DNA from: Bactrocera neohumeralis
Lineage: Eukaryota; Arthropoda; Insecta; Diptera; Tephritidae
DNA: 64,000 nucleotides
Direction: 5' to 3'
Assembly (NCBI RefSeq): GCF_024586455.1
Contig: NW_026089623.1
Span: 17,922,236-17,986,235, forward strand
The notes under the pieces: generated by a model
What the model saw: the letters and a program-made list of their open reading frames with translations, nothing else
Database searches by the model: none
What the model was told of the DNA's origin: nothing
Position numbers and translations under genes: made by a program
In this document: in pieces, positions 10,672 through 21,094 of the stretch
Numbering within the stretch: the first letter of the stretch is position 1
Layout of the letters: each line of letters opens with the position of its first letter

Positions 10672-11394
10672 TTGATAATTGAAAATCGATCATTTACATT
10701 TCTGGTGGATACAGGATCATCAGTAAGTCTAATTAGATCTAAGGTTCTTAATACCCAAATTTTTGATACAAAGTCAATCACCTTAACAACAGTTACAGGA
10801 AAAGTAACATTAAATAAAATTCAAAAGGTGTATACAAGTAATAAAAATGTATATGCTGAATTGATATTCTACGCATATGACTTTTCTACAAAATACGATG
10901 GTTTATTAGGCTATGATATCCTTCAGCAACTTAATGCTAAAATTGATATTGCTAATAAAAACTTAATTTTAAATGATGCTATTCATAAATTTGTAAATAA
11001 TACTGATCCAAAAACAAACGGTTTTTATGAAAATTTAAATATGACCAGTGACTCGAAGGACTCACCATTTAGGCTCGAGCATCTCAACAAAGAAGAGATT
11101 TTGAGTATAAAAAAACTGTTATGTAAATACAAACACATATTCTATAAAGAAGGTAATACATTAACATTCACTAATAAAATTAAACACAAAATCAAGACAA
11201 TACACGAAGACCCTATATACGTCAGATCCTATAGATATCCTCAAGTACATAACTTAGAAGTTGAGAAACAAATTAAAGAAATGTTGGCTCAAGGTATAAT
11301 TTGTCACAGCAAATCGCCATATTCTGCACCAATCTGGATTGTACCTAAGAAACCGGATGCTTCTAATATACAAAAATGGCGAGTTGTAAATTAA
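10672..11394 (+). pseudogene. gypsy protease and start of reverse transcriptase
   Basis: A 240-residue frame opens with an aspartic protease: VDTGSSVSLI contains the catalytic Asp-Thr-Gly, and GLLGYDIL is the partner motif. It continues into the reverse transcriptase fingers with IKEMLAQGIICHSKSPYSAP. The frame stops at TAA within the conserved WRVVN block, one position short of the next frame, which begins at about 11380. A small frameshift is the likely cause. Confidence 0.85.
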
Positions 11395-11783
11395 ACGATA
11401 TTACTGTAAGTGACAAGTATCCTATTCCTATTATTGATGAAATATTAGATAAACTTGGGAAATGCATCTACTTTAGTACAATTGACTTAACAAAGGGGTT
11501 CCATCAAATTGAAATGGATACCGGGGATAGAATGAAAACAGCATTTTCTACACCGAATGGACATTTTGGGTTTTTACGTATGCCGTTTGGTCTTAAGAAT
11601 GCGCCGTCGACATTCCAAAGACTGATGAATACAGTCTTAGATGGTTTGATCGGAAAAGTTTGTATGGTGTACTTGGATGATATAATTGTCTTCAGTACTT
11701 CCTTTCAAGAACACATGGATGCTCTTGAAAAAGTATTTTACAAGCTTATTGAAGCAAATTTAAAAAATAATTTCTGGGATTAG
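11376..11783 (+). pseudogene. gypsy reverse transcriptase palm domain
   Basis: About 135 residues show FSTIDLTKGFHQI (first catalytic aspartate), the RMPFGLKNAPSTFQRLMN block and YLDDIIVFS with the paired aspartates. All catalytic residues are present, but the frame ends early. A short deletion near 11765 removes the linker before the thumb (GLVGFYRKF at about 11777). The enzyme would copy genomic RNA into cDNA. Confidence 0.87.
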
Positions 11784-12205
11784 TTGGATTTTATCGAAAA
11801 TTTATTAGAGATTTTTCTAAAATTTCTAAACCTTTAACTCAGTGCTTAAAAAAAGAAAATAAAGTCGTAATTAATGAAGAAAATATAAACGTTGTAGATA
11901 CACTGAAGCTTCTTATAACAAAAGGACCAATTCTAGCATACCCGGACTATGAAAGAAAGTTTACTCTAACCACCGACGCATCAAATGTAGCTCTTGGAGC
12001 TGTTTTGAGTCAAGAAGGTCATCCTGTTTGCTTTGCAAGCCATACTCTTAATGAACATGAGTTACATTATTCCACAACGGAGAAAGATTTGCTGGCTTTT
12101 GTTTGGGCAACAAAATATTTTCGCCCATATTTATGTGGTAGAAAATTTATCGTAAATAGTGACCATAGACCTCTCCAATGGCTCCACATTTTGAAGGAAT
12201 GATTT
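11784..12205 (+). pseudogene. gypsy reverse transcriptase thumb and RNase H
   Basis: After the deletion the sequence resumes with the thumb (FYRKFIRDFSKISKPLT) and RNase H, including TTDASNVALGAVLSQ (catalytic Asp), a YSTTEKDLLAFVWA stretch and a SDHRPLQWL block. RNase H removes the RNA strand after copying. The frame is lost after HILKE at about 12202, with a deletion of the remaining RNase H residues. Family assignment is firm. Confidence 0.82.
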
Positions 12206-12371
12206 CGATTTTGTTGTCAAATATATTTCAGGAAATGAAAACCATGTAGCGGATGCTTTATCACGTATAAAACTTAAAGATTGTTATTTTGGTGATACTT
12301 CATCTAATATTGCTACTATTCATTCCGCAAAAGAAGATTCTGAATCTTATATTCCTATTTCGGAAAGACCA

Positions 12372-13222
12372 TTGAATATATTTAAACGACAACTGAGATT
12401 GATAAAGAGCAATAAAAATAGTTTGCGAACTGAAAATATTTTTAGAAACAGTATTACAACAATTAAATATATTGACTTAACTAGCAATCGGATAAAAAAT
12501 ATAATACAGAAATTTTTTATTGGTAAAAAGACTACAATATTCATGCCTAATGACGCAGATTTTGTGAAACACAAAATATTGAGAGCAACTAAAGAGCTCG
12601 AAAATGTTGGATATTATTCGGAATTTAAAACTAAAATTCTTAAAATTCATTTAGAAGGCCTTCATCAAGGCATAGAACAGATTGCTAATCGTTTTAAACA
12701 TAAATATTATTATCCGAACTATTTAAAAGAAATTAGTAAAATTATTAACGAATGTGAATTATGCAATAGGTGTAAATATGATCACATTACCCACAAATTG
12801 CCTTTTAAAATCCCACCTCCTGTTTACGAAATCAGAGAAAAATTTGTAATTGATTTTAGGGAATGGGAGAAAAGACATTACCTTACCTGTATTGATTTGT
12901 TTTCAAAATTTGGAACTGCTGAGGAAGTACAAACATTGAACTGGTTAGAAACAAAAATAGCGCTAATAAAAATTTTTAATACCATGGGATCCCCAAAAAT
13001 ATTAAAAATTGATCAAGATCATGGAATAAATAATGATAACATTAAGAACTGGTGTGAGCAGCTTAATATTCAAATAGAAGTAACCACTGGTACGAGTAAG
13101 ACTGGCATTGCAGATATCGAACGTCTTCACAAAACCCTTAATGAAAAACTAAGAATAATTAATAGCTCGGATGATAACGAATTAAAGTACATGCAAATCG
13201 AACAAACTCTTTTTACATATCG
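12372..13222 (+). pseudogene. gypsy integrase
   Basis: The frame shows the integrase zinc-binding region (HLEGLHQGIEQIANRFKHKY, then C-E-L-C-NRCK) and the catalytic core. In the core, FVIDFREWEKR and CIDLFSKFG carry the first aspartates, ILKIDQDHGI the second, and TGIADIERLHKTLNEKLR the glutamate. The usual first motif WQMD is altered. The protein reads through without stops until the mariner junction near 13222, after which the reading is mariner sequence, so the C-terminal integrase domain is missing. Confidence 0.8.
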
Positions 13223-13617
13223 AACAAGAGACCGGCATAGTAGCAGCCGTAGCATCGGTCAAGAGCTGGGCATGAGTCATCAAAAATTCATTTCAATTTC
13301 AATAAAAAAAAAAATCAATAAAAATACCGCAAGATTTTTTGACAACCTATTGTATATAGAGATGAAGAGAGAGAGAGAGTAAGGAAGCGTGAGAGAGAGG
13401 TAGTGTTCGGATGTTCGTCACTTCTACACTTTCAGTGCTCTAATATTTTAACAGTTAGCTAAAATTTTACGAAATTTGAAGTATTAGTTCTTTGCTTAAT
13501 GTACAATAAATTTCTAACATTTATAAAATTTCAATAACAAAAATAAAAGGTTAGCCCTACGAAGTATAAAACAAACTCATTCGGTGAAGTCGTCGTAGAT
13601 CATATGTATGTACATTA

Positions 13618-14076
13618 GAGTGATTCAAAAAAAAAATTTCTTTTTTTTCGTTTGGTACTCGGAAAAATAGGTTCCTAGACACCTCTAAGAAAGCCTCTTC
13701 AAAAACCTATTCATAATATATTTTTTTCATTGAGTTATAAAATTCATAAGAAATAAAAAATTTTGCCAAAAATAATCAAACTTTAACTGTTAATATCTTT
13801 TAAACGTTTGGGTTTACGAAAAAAATCATAATAGACCTTTTTTGTAGAGCATTCAATTTCCTACAAAATCTAAGGAACAAGATATTTTTTCAAGTAGTTG
13901 GAAGCGAGATATAAATTTTTCTATCTGATAATAAGAAAAAAAAAGAAAACTGTATGTAGGAGAACCTTCCCGTTACAATTAAAAACTCATGTTTGGAAAA
14001 GCTTTCTTAGAGGTGTCTAGGTACCTATTTTTCCGAGTACCAAACGCAAAAAAAAAAAAATTTTTTTGAATCACCT
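13618..14076. mobile_element. MITE with about 75-bp inverted repeats
   Basis: The left arm, from GAGTGATTCAAAAAA through TTGGTACTCGGAAAAATAGG and CTAGACACCTCTAAGAAAGC, is mirrored by the right arm ending TTTGAATCACCT. TA dinucleotides flank both ends (13616-13617 and 14077-14078), suggesting a Tc1/mariner-type target duplication. It is about 459 bp and non-coding. Confidence 0.75.
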
Positions 14077-14129
14077 TAATATACATACACATGTATATGC
14101 GGCGCAATTTTAAAAATACATATATACTA

Positions 14130-15000
14130 CTAGAGGACCCGTCCACGCTTCTCTGTGGCTGAAAATACTACAACTACCATCTATGTATATGATTTCTATT
14201 AGTTGGATTATAACTATTAGTTAAGGAGATTTTGAATTTTTGTGAAGCAGCTTGTGTTAGTTTACAAAAAATGGATCATAATACATTTCGTGTGTCAATG
14301 AAGCATTGCTTTTTTTGTGAAAATACTGTTGTATTTTGGCTCATGGAAATCCACCAATGAAAAGATATTTGCCAAGCTTAAAGAGGCGAAAGCTCTGGGC
14401 AAAGTGTGTGCCTCGCAAGTTCATAATCCAACAAACACAACGAATAACTGATTCTGAGAAGTGTTTGAGTGCTCTTTAATCGTAATAAAACCGAATTTTT
14501 GCGTCGGTGTTTGACAATAGAAACATAGCTCCATCATTTCCCACTGAAGTCTAATCGACAGTTATTCTAGTAGACTGCACATGATGAACCGGTTCTCAGG
14601 CATGGAAAGACGAAAAAGTCCGCTGGAAAGGTTATGACATCAGTTTTACTGAGCCAGTTATAATCTATTTCACTGCGTATTTGGTTGCAGCTCTTTTCTA
14701 CTATTCCGAATACTTAGCAATTGTATTATTTTTGAGGAAGAATCTGTTTAAAATTGTACGCATATATTCAAATGATTCCTACAAACATGAATTTTGAACA
14801 AATGCTTATGATTTGAAATATAAATTTTGTATTTATGAGTTTTATTAAATTTTGGTATAAAGAGGTAAAAGGTATCCTATGTCCTTACGCCGGTTCTAGG
14901 CTACCTCTCTACCAATTTTCAACCAAATCGGTTCAGCTGTTCTTGAGTTATAAATGGTTTAACTAACAGAACTTTCTTTTATTTAATATACATATAATAA
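14130..15000 (-). mobile_element. Non-autonomous Helitron (copy C) with mariner cargo
   Basis: The 3' end on the minus strand is GGGTCCTCTAG at 14130, after a hairpin-forming GCCACAGAGAAGCGTGG, and is followed by T as expected for a Helitron. The 5' end near 15000 is AT-rich (AAATAAAAGAAAG) and its exact TC start is uncertain. The body carries a decayed mariner transposase on the + strand. The copy at 19598-23113 has the same cargo at the same place. Confidence 0.7.
14270..14800 (+). pseudogene. mariner (mauritiana-type) transposase relic in Helitron C
   Basis: Translations in several frames resemble mauritiana-type mariner transposase in the right order: an initiator region near 14273 (MDHNTFRVSMKHCF), a FLRR-like stretch, LHHFPLKSN, then GKTKKSAGK. 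The piece downstream of that (VLWD in the other copy) is shortened here. Stops and frameshifts are frequent. The enzyme would have cut and pasted mariner DNA. No mariner terminal repeats flank it, so it travels as passenger sequence. Confidence 0.6.
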
Positions 15001-15009
15001 AACAGGAAA

Positions 15010-15494
15010 ATACTGTTTTACAGTTCATACTTAGGTTATGCTTAGGCACTGAAAATGGGAGGCTTAAGCAATGCTTAAATAACAGCTGATTTTTGTTTTG
15101 AATTTGCTTTGAATTTTCAGCGACATCTTTCGTAGCGTAGGGCAAGTGTCCGTTCGTTTGCACTCAATAACAGCTTATACTTTTCCTTCAGTTCCCATAG
15201 GTGCTCCGACTCGCTAATGATGAAATTTGGGGTTCTTTTGTTGTTTTCATCAATTTTTGATATAATTTTCCTCGCAAATTTATGTATTGTCTGTTATAAT
15301 TTAAATATTTCAAACATATTTTTATGAATGACATTTGTAAAACATATGTTGCCCATAACGTTGCCATATATCATAATAAAATTTTATAAAAATTAAGCAT
15401 TGACTGTGAAACGCAAACGACTACTCAGTTTGCAACAATACTTAGCTAAGATTTTATTTAGGCACAACTTAAGTATGGACTGTGAAACCGGGCA
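15010..15494. mobile_element. MITE, inverted repeats about 40 bp
   Basis: The left end, with TTTACAGTTCATACTTAGG and ATGCTTAGGCA, pairs with the right end, which contains GCACAACTTAAGTATGGACT and GTGAAACCGGGCA. The right terminus is clear (GGGCA at 15494), but the left terminus has diverged. No unambiguous target duplication is seen. It is about 485 bp and non-coding. Confidence 0.55.
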
Positions 15495-15856
15495 TTAGCC
15501 ATACAAAATTCTATACCTAAATGCAACTAAATGAATTTTTTTTTGCATTTAGGAAATACATGCAGAAATCAACTCTGCGATTTCCTAAATTCCTCTGAAA
15601 TCTCCCAAATTCGAGGAAGATTTACTGGAAAAGAGTGGCAGCATTGCTTATTTGTCTGACCATACATATGTACATAACTTTATTTATTTCACGGATTGTA
15701 TGTGATTTTTTCTTAAATTTAGAATATTGGAAGTCATAGATTCGTATAACTTTACCACAAATAATATAAACTTCAAACAACGCATTTTCATTTAATGTTT
15801 TTAGCAAGTGGCAGCTTTTGTTATGACAGCCTAAATCCATGAAAATTTAGAAAGAA

Positions 15857-16117
15857 ATGTAGCGCCATCTACTGTAACATACCGCACTTACTCAATACCG
15901 CTGTTAGCGCCACCAACTGGTGGATAGCTCTTTGCTAATAATAAACAAATAATTTGCAATAAATAAATAATGCGACTATAAGGAGAGTTATAAACTATCC
16001 TATCTTTCAAGTTGGACTAAACTGCACACAGTGTTAAAAATTTCATTAAAATCGGTTCAGTAGTTTAGGAGTCCATCGAAAACAAACAACGTGACACGTG
16101 ATTTTTATATATTAAGA
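15857..16117 (-). mobile_element. Helitron 5'-end fragment (copy E)
   Basis: On the minus strand it starts TCTTAATATATAAAAATCAC at 16117, a Helitron-like TC start. It continues through the ACTGAACCGATTTTAATG stretch common in insect non-autonomous Helitrons, and ends near TAGCGCCAT repeats at about 15860. No CTAG end with hairpin follows, so the 3' end appears truncated. Confidence 0.55.
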
Positions 16118-16215
16118 TATATACATAAAAACGAGTGAACTTGAGAAAATTACTTGCGGTCGGTTAATTCTCTTTTCGTGGTTTTTCGTACGAACATATA
16201 TACATATACATATAT

Positions 16216-16550
16216 CAGTGGTCGGCATCAGAGGATCTGTCTGTGCCCAGTTAGAAATTGGAATTAAAATTAAGCATCTAATCTCAATAATTAATAGTAT
16301 AATGAAAATTAACAAAATGTCTTTTAAGGATATATTCCCTATTATCTTTAAAAAACTTGGAACATAAAAGGCATTGCATGGCACCAAAGACATTTAGAAT
16401 CATAAAATATTCTCGCAGGGCATATTTGGTTTTGCGGTGTAGTCCTGCGTGATGTTAATTCGTTGCTGGCTCGACAACGACTGAACGATAGAGCGTAAGC
16501 GTACGTGTGAAGTTAGTTTGCACAATTGTGCTAAGAAATGCCGACCACTG
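16216..16550. mobile_element. hAT-type MITE with 8-bp target duplication
   Basis: The termini are CAGTGGTCGGCAT and ATGCCGACCACTG, perfectly inverted over 13 bp. They are flanked by ACATATAT (16208-16215) and ACGTATAT (16551-16558), a 7-of-8 match to an 8-bp duplication. CAGTG ends plus 8-bp duplication indicate the hAT superfamily. It is 335 bp and non-coding. Confidence 0.8.
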
Positions 16551-16559
16551 ACGTATATG

Positions 16560-17045
16560 CACATACGGGCGCATATAAATAAATTCAATATATACTAAAA
16601 GAAATACCCAATCGACATTGGCTACAAATTATATAACAATAAATATAACAAAAAATGATTTTTTATAAAATACAAAATTTGTACATATGTAAGTGTATTG
16701 TCGCATATGTAGATACGCTCACTGCTTCAAAGTCCACATTGGCATATATTCCGCGATACCCCTTGATTTTCGTTTAACAAAACCAAGCAGGATTGCGTAA
16801 AAAACCAAAGCGTAATACATATGTGCATACATGCATATGCATAAAGTGCAGTGATCTCTAAAACGAGCACATTTAAATAAAGGATCCACCTATAGGTATA
16901 CCCTATAGGACATTTGGACATAAAATATGTATAAAACAAATATATGTAGAAAAATAAATTATATAAAAAATTTCCGGTCAACAATAAATAATTAAATCAA
17001 ATTTAAGCGATATTCTACATACGCGTAATATTTTACTTGATTTGA
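16560..17045. other. AT-rich stretch, no feature seen
   Basis: AT-rich DNA with a CACCTATAGGTATACCCTATAGG partial palindrome near 16890. No coding region or terminal repeats were recognised. Confidence 0.5.
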
Positions 17046-17128
17046 AAAACTCTTATTTACTTAAAAGAGTTCACGTCTAAACATTTCGTTCAAAACTCTT
17101 ATTTACCTAAAAGAGTTCTCGTCTAATC
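17046..17128 (+). repeat. Tandem hairpin-forming units at the gap edge
   Basis: Two 46-bp-spaced units each contain AACTCTTATTTAC, then TAAAAGAGTT, so each can fold on itself (AACTCTT with AAGAGTT). The second unit runs into the N gap. Similar arrays occur in leader or untranslated regions of LTR elements, but that link is inference. Repeat arrays like this can cause assembly breaks. Confidence 0.6.
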
Positions 17129-17228
17129 NNNNNNNNNNNNNNNNNNNNNNNNNNNNNNNNNNNNNNNNNNNNNNNNNNNNNNNNNNNNNNNNNNNNNNNN
17201 NNNNNNNNNNNNNNNNNNNNNNNNNNNN
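17129..17228. other. Assembly gap (100 N)
   Basis: Exactly 100 N, a conventional placeholder for unknown length. The right edge is in errantivirus-like env-terminal sequence. Translations that cross the N run are not real. Confidence 0.97.
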
Positions 17229-17820
17229 AAAACGCCACGGCCACGTAAACCAACAGAATCTTCAACATATAAAACATCTGCAACGAAGTGCTGAGCAAGG
17301 TCATATAGTAAGTGTGACAGCTATTGGTGTCCTCCTCGTTGCGGGACTGGTCGCCTTCGTACTACGTACAAAAACGCAGCTACGAGGACCGGGGACGTTC
17401 CCCACCTAGAAGGGGAGGAGTTATCGTGAATTAACTCTCACGATGACCACTTAGTCGACGACACATCCGTCGACGCAACCTTCACTCAGGTCGCTCACAC
17501 TAATGTAATCCGATACCTTACACGAGCCGCTGAGGCAACATAATTATGTTTATGCCAAATATTCCATGTGAACCGCTGAGTCAGCATAACTGCGTTCACA
17601 CGGTGAACGACTGTAAATGTTCCATCGAATCGCTATGTCAGCAGAATAGAATTCGCACAGGCAAAGCGGTGGCAGAACGGTAGCAGCGCAGCGCGATGCC
17701 GATGGTTAGTTGTAGGCTAAGAAATTATTGTGAAGTTAGTTTTAGGACTCACGTGAAACGAACAGCCAGTGAGCTGTAATAAATAAAGACCTTAAATTTA
17801 AATCGTTTAATTAATACAAA
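17229..17820 (+). mobile_element. Errantivirus-like LTR element, 3' end
   Basis: Immediately right of the gap is the end of an env-type membrane protein (17314-17409). A polypurine tract (GAAGGGGAGGAG, about 17409-17420) follows, then LTR-like sequence starting AGTTATCG. The LTR-like part contains three imperfect CCGCTGAG/CGCTATGTCAGCA units and ends after AATAAATAAAG (a polyadenylation-like signal near 17780). The exact LTR end, near 17819, is uncertain. This order matches endogenous insect errantiviruses. The 5' part would lie in the gap. Confidence 0.65.
17314..17409 (+). pseudogene. Errantivirus-like env C-terminal fragment
   Basis: A 31-codon tail ending at TAG 17407 contains one strongly hydrophobic segment (about 16 residues, rich in Val, Leu, Ala and Gly), followed by a basic stop-transfer (RTKTQLRG) and a short tail. 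That is what the end of an envelope fusion protein of an endogenous insect retrovirus looks like. The upstream frame is interrupted by a stop in the few bases visible before the gap, so this copy is probably broken. Position just before the polypurine tract supports the call. Confidence 0.6.
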
Positions 17821-17855
17821 CAAAAATGCCGCTATGTGTGGCTTAAAAGTGATGA

Positions 17856-18047
17856 TTGAATGATACAGACCAGCAGAGGGTTTACTGCAACTATTGCAAG
17901 AGCACTATCACAGCGAAACTGAGTGATCTGCGAGCTCACGCTGCAACAAAGAAGCACACAAATGCCATGAGTGGCTTTACTCAGGCGAACAAGCTCAACT
18001 TTGCAAGAGCATCTGAAAATTATAATGTGCAAATTAAGGAAGCATGA
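17856..18047 (+). pseudogene. hAT-like transposase N-terminus with zinc finger
   Basis: About 63 residues with YCNYCKSTITAKLSDLRAHA followed by a K-K-H, giving a Cys-x2-Cys plus His-x5-His arrangement typical of DNA-binding fingers at the front of hAT-like or related proteins. The frame ends at TGA 18045, and the next stretch continues in another frame. It would bind transposon ends. The exact family (ZBED-like or a related domesticated type) is uncertain. Confidence 0.6.
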
Positions 18048-18451
18048 CTGTGTCTTTTTATTGCACAGCATACAGCAATGGCGCAAATTGACCACTTGGG
18101 GAGCCTATGCAAAAAACGGTTCGACGAGGCATTCCAAAGTAATAACGCCAACGCAACATAACTGCTTAATGATTTGGAGTTTGTCATAAATTCGCTAAAG
18201 AAAAGAGTTATACCATCAGTTGAAGTAGATATTTTCGAAACTGAATTGAACTTTCGAACGATATTGAAAGGTATGCCGATACAACTTTGCAGAAGGGCTG
18301 CGATGTTGAAAAAAGATAAAGTCCCTGAATATAAATGAAAGTAAAGAAAAACAACTTCGGGAGCGCTGCACATATTTCACAATTGAATTGATTAAACAAT
18401 TGAAACAGAGGTAAGCAATTTTTTGCTATTTTTTATAAACAACTAAATAAT

Positions 18452-18859
18452 TTGGTTATTACTTTGAGGCTACCGGATAATTTTAAAATTCTTAAACTGA
18501 TTGATGTTTTTTCGGTCACCAAGATATTGTGCGCGGTGAAGAAAGACATCACAGATATTTTAGAGTTCCTGCAATGCAAAAATATTTCTAAAATTGAACG
18601 CCAACACAACAACATAAATTTGATTAAATGGGACAACATCAGCGACACAAACAAATTTTGGTTTGAGGTGCTAAACTTTAAAGATTCTGGTAGAAACCGC
18701 AGATTTTTTGAGTTGGCAACTGTGGCCATTAAAATATTGTGTTTACCCTGGTCAAACGCGGAGATAGAAAGGGTTTTTAGCCAGGTTAACCTTATTAAAT
18801 CAAAATTAAAAAATTCAATAGGCCTAGCCACGACTAACAGCATTCTAAGCATAAGATAA
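18452..18859 (+). pseudogene. hAT-like transposase dimerisation domain
   Basis: About 135 residues. The C-terminal part, LPWSNAEIERVFSQVNLIKS followed by KLKNSIG, is the hAT C-terminal dimerisation signature. The part before it (FWFEVLNFKDSGRNRRFFEL) fits the preceding helices. TAA ends the frame at 18857. Together with the finger upstream it shows one transposase gene in pieces. Confidence 0.75.
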
Positions 18860-19743
18860 AGTGTTATTTTAAGCAAAAGATATACTCTATTCATTTTTAT
18901 TTTATTATACAGAAACGGATTACGAAGGATGGGAAAATGCTGCGTCGACTATGAAGTGCCTGTCAAATATCTGCAGATGATAGGCACGAATATGTCATAC
19001 GAAAATGAGACAGACCAAGACGATATAGATAAATTAATGGAAATCTTTTAAACAAAAATGAACTTAATAAATTGTTATTTTTTTTAGACATTTTTTCTTA
19101 TTTTTGATACATTTGTTTTTAGATTTTTTTATAATTTTTTTTAGCTTTTTTCTCCATTCTTCCAGTCAAAAACAGCTTTTTTTCCTGGTCAAAAGTTGGC
19201 AGCACTGCTTGCGACCCGGTATGCATATAAGTCTGCAAGTGTATTCACTGCTTTATAGCCGGATCCTGTAACCAGTCTTTAGTCTCTATTTGAGACTTTT
19301 TGAGGTAAAGTCTCAATTTGTGACTAGTTACTATTCACTAAACAGTCTCTAACGTTAGTCTCAAAATATTGCCTCCGATTTGAGACCTGATAGTTAGCAG
19401 GTCACAAAACTAAAAAGAACTCTTTTCTGCCATTTTGAATATACTGAATAGAGATCATCATGGATATTATGCTATTGTCGTTTTTTTATATTTTGTAAGC
19501 AACTCAAACACGAAAAAGTTAAAAATAAATCAATTTTACATAAACTTCGTAAATATTATGAAACAAAGTCAACATATATTTTTATTTTTATTGATAACTA
19601 GAGGGCCCGTCCACGCTTCACTGTGGCTGATACATAGATAATAATACTACTGCCATCTATAAGATTTCTATTAGTAGGATTATAACTATTAGTTAATGAG
19701 ATATAGCATTTTTGTGAAGCAACTTGTCTTAGTTTACAAAAAA

Positions 19744-19982
19744 ATGGATCATAAAGCATTTCGTGTGTTAATAAAGCATTGATTTTTGGGGGAAAATACT
19801 GTTGAATTTTGGCTCAGGAAAATCCACCGATAAAAACATATTTGCTTAGCTTAAAGAGGCGAAAGCTCTGTGCAAAGTGGGTGCCTCGCAAGTTTATAAT
19901 GCAACAAAAAAAAACGAATAACTGATTCTGAGAAGTGTTTGAGTGCTCTTTAGTCGTAATAAAACCGAGTTTTTGCGTCGGT
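19744..19982 (+). pseudogene. mariner transposase relic in Helitron D, 5' part
   Basis: From ATG 19744 a mauritiana-type mariner start (MDHKAFRVLIKH) is recognisable, then a KLKEAKALCKV-like stretch and NKTEFLRRCV at the RTE junction. Stops and small shifts are present. The second half resumes at 22588 after the RTE. Confidence 0.6.
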
Positions 19983-19994
19983 GTGTGACAAAAG

Positions 19995-20612
19995 ATGCCT
20001 TTTATGAGTGCTTGGAGCGCACTTATGAAGGTTGCCCCCGCCACGATGTCAAAATCGTGCTTGGCGACTTTAACGCCAGGGTGGGCAAAGAAGGTATTTT
20101 TGGCACTACGGTCGGTAAATTCAGCCACGACGACGAAACATCCCCAAATGGGTTGAGGCTGATTGACTTCGCCGGGGCCCGAAATATGGTTATCTGTAGT
20201 ACTAGATTCCAGCATAAGAAGATTCATCAAGCTACCTGGCTGTCTCCGGATCGAAAAACTACCAACCAGATCGATCATGTTGTGATAGACGAAAGACACG
20301 TCTCCAGTGTTTTAGATGTGTGCGCTCCGAGGTCCTAACATCGACTCGGACCACTATCTTGTTGCAGCTAAGATTCGCACCCGCCTCTGCGCAGCAAAAA
20401 ACGCACGTCACCAAACACAACGAAGGTTCGAAGTCGAGAAGCTGCAATCACAACAGACAGCCGAACGATTTTCTACTCGGCTTGCTCTCCTGCTCTCTGA
20501 GAGCACTCGTCAACAACTCGGTATAAGGGAACTGTGGGACGGCATTTCAAACTCCTTACGTACAGCTGCAACCGAAACCATTGGTTTTCGGAAAGTGCAA
20601 AAGAACAGCTGA
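19995..20612 (+). pseudogene. RTE-like endonuclease C-terminal part, copy B
   Basis: The first stretch (to about 20338) carries VLGDFNARVGKEG and NQIDHVVID. The frame then shifts by one, and 20316-20612 carries the SDHYLVAAKIRTRLC block with its catalytic histidine. The N-terminal third of the endonuclease is missing because of 5' truncation at 19992. The linker toward the reverse transcriptase continues to about 20715. Confidence 0.82.
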
Positions 20613-20714
20613 TACGACGAGGAGTGCCGTGTCGCAGCGGAGAGAAAACAGACTGCCTACCTCGCAAAGTTACGATCGACCACAACACGTGCGGGATGGG
20701 ATAGATACCGAGAG

Positions 20715-21065
20715 TTGAAGAGAGAAGCGAGACGCATTTGCAGACAGAAAAAGAAAGACGCCGAAATGCGTGAGTATGAAGAGCTTGATAAGCTGGCCGA
20801 CAGAAGTAATGCTCGAAAATTCTACGAAAAACTGCGTCGGCTTACAGAAGGATTCAAGACCGGAGCATTCTCTTGTAGAACCCTCAAAGGTGAACTAGTC
20901 ACCGATGCCCAGAGCATACTTAAATTATGGAGGGACTACTTCTCCCGCCTGCTGAATGGAAGTGAACGTACAAAACCAGGAGAAGGAGAACCCGATTCCC
21001 CAATCGACGTCTGCTCCGTTCCATTGCCCAACCATGAAGAAGTTCGAATAGCAATTGCCGCCTGA
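20715..21065 (+). pseudogene. RTE-like linker between endonuclease and RT, copy B
   Basis: About 116 residues, strongly charged near the start (KREARRICRQKKKDAEMREY), probably helical or coiled. It connects endonuclease and reverse transcriptase in the same polyprotein in copy D. A two-base change after 21055 shifts the frame before the reverse transcriptase at 21095. A TGA at 20612 separates it from the endonuclease. Confidence 0.7.
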
Positions 21066-21094
21066 AGAACAACAAAGCGGCAGGGGCCGACGGA

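Larger units (their letters stand above)
9341..13222 (+). mobile_element. Ty3/gypsy LTR retrotransposon, 17.6/297-like, decayed
   Basis: Order from left: LTR remnant, tRNA-Ser-type primer-binding site, gag fragments, protease, reverse transcriptase, RNase H, integrase. This is the Ty3/gypsy order. The left LTR ends at the primer site, but its start is unclear. On the right, integrase sequence runs straight into mariner sequence at about 13222 with no 3' LTR. Protein frames are broken several times. There is no env. Both ends are incomplete, so it is a relic trapped in the mariner shell. Confidence 0.8.
9088..13347 (+). mobile_element. mariner-like element split by a gypsy element
   Basis: The left terminus GGTTGTGAAAAAGTCTTGCG is mirrored by the right terminus CGCAAGATTTTTTGACAACC, which is followed by TA. 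The left part carries a mariner transposase start (ATG at 9265, with a YYYHKGKNAS block). The right part (about 13223 on) resumes in the transposase DNA-binding region with RHSSSRSIGQELGMSHQK, then a 3' untranslated end. Everything between about 9341 and 13222 is Ty3/gypsy sequence. Even without the insert the transposase lacks its catalytic core, so this was a deleted mariner. The left TA target base pair has mutated to TT. Confidence 0.75.
17840..19207 (+). mobile_element. hAT-like transposon relic
   Basis: A zinc-finger N-terminus (17856-18047), a middle region in shifted frames (about 18050-18340) and a dimerisation C-terminus (18452-18859) follow in order. The right end reads TTGGCAGCACTG at about 19207, a plausible hAT terminus. 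The left terminus is missing where the errantivirus-like LTR abuts. Frames are broken at several places, so it is inactive. Confidence 0.65.

Noticed and set aside
17107..17304. Open frame crossing the first N gap (also frames at 37960-38451 crossing the second)
   Set aside because: The middle consists of N only, so continuity of the frame is artificial.
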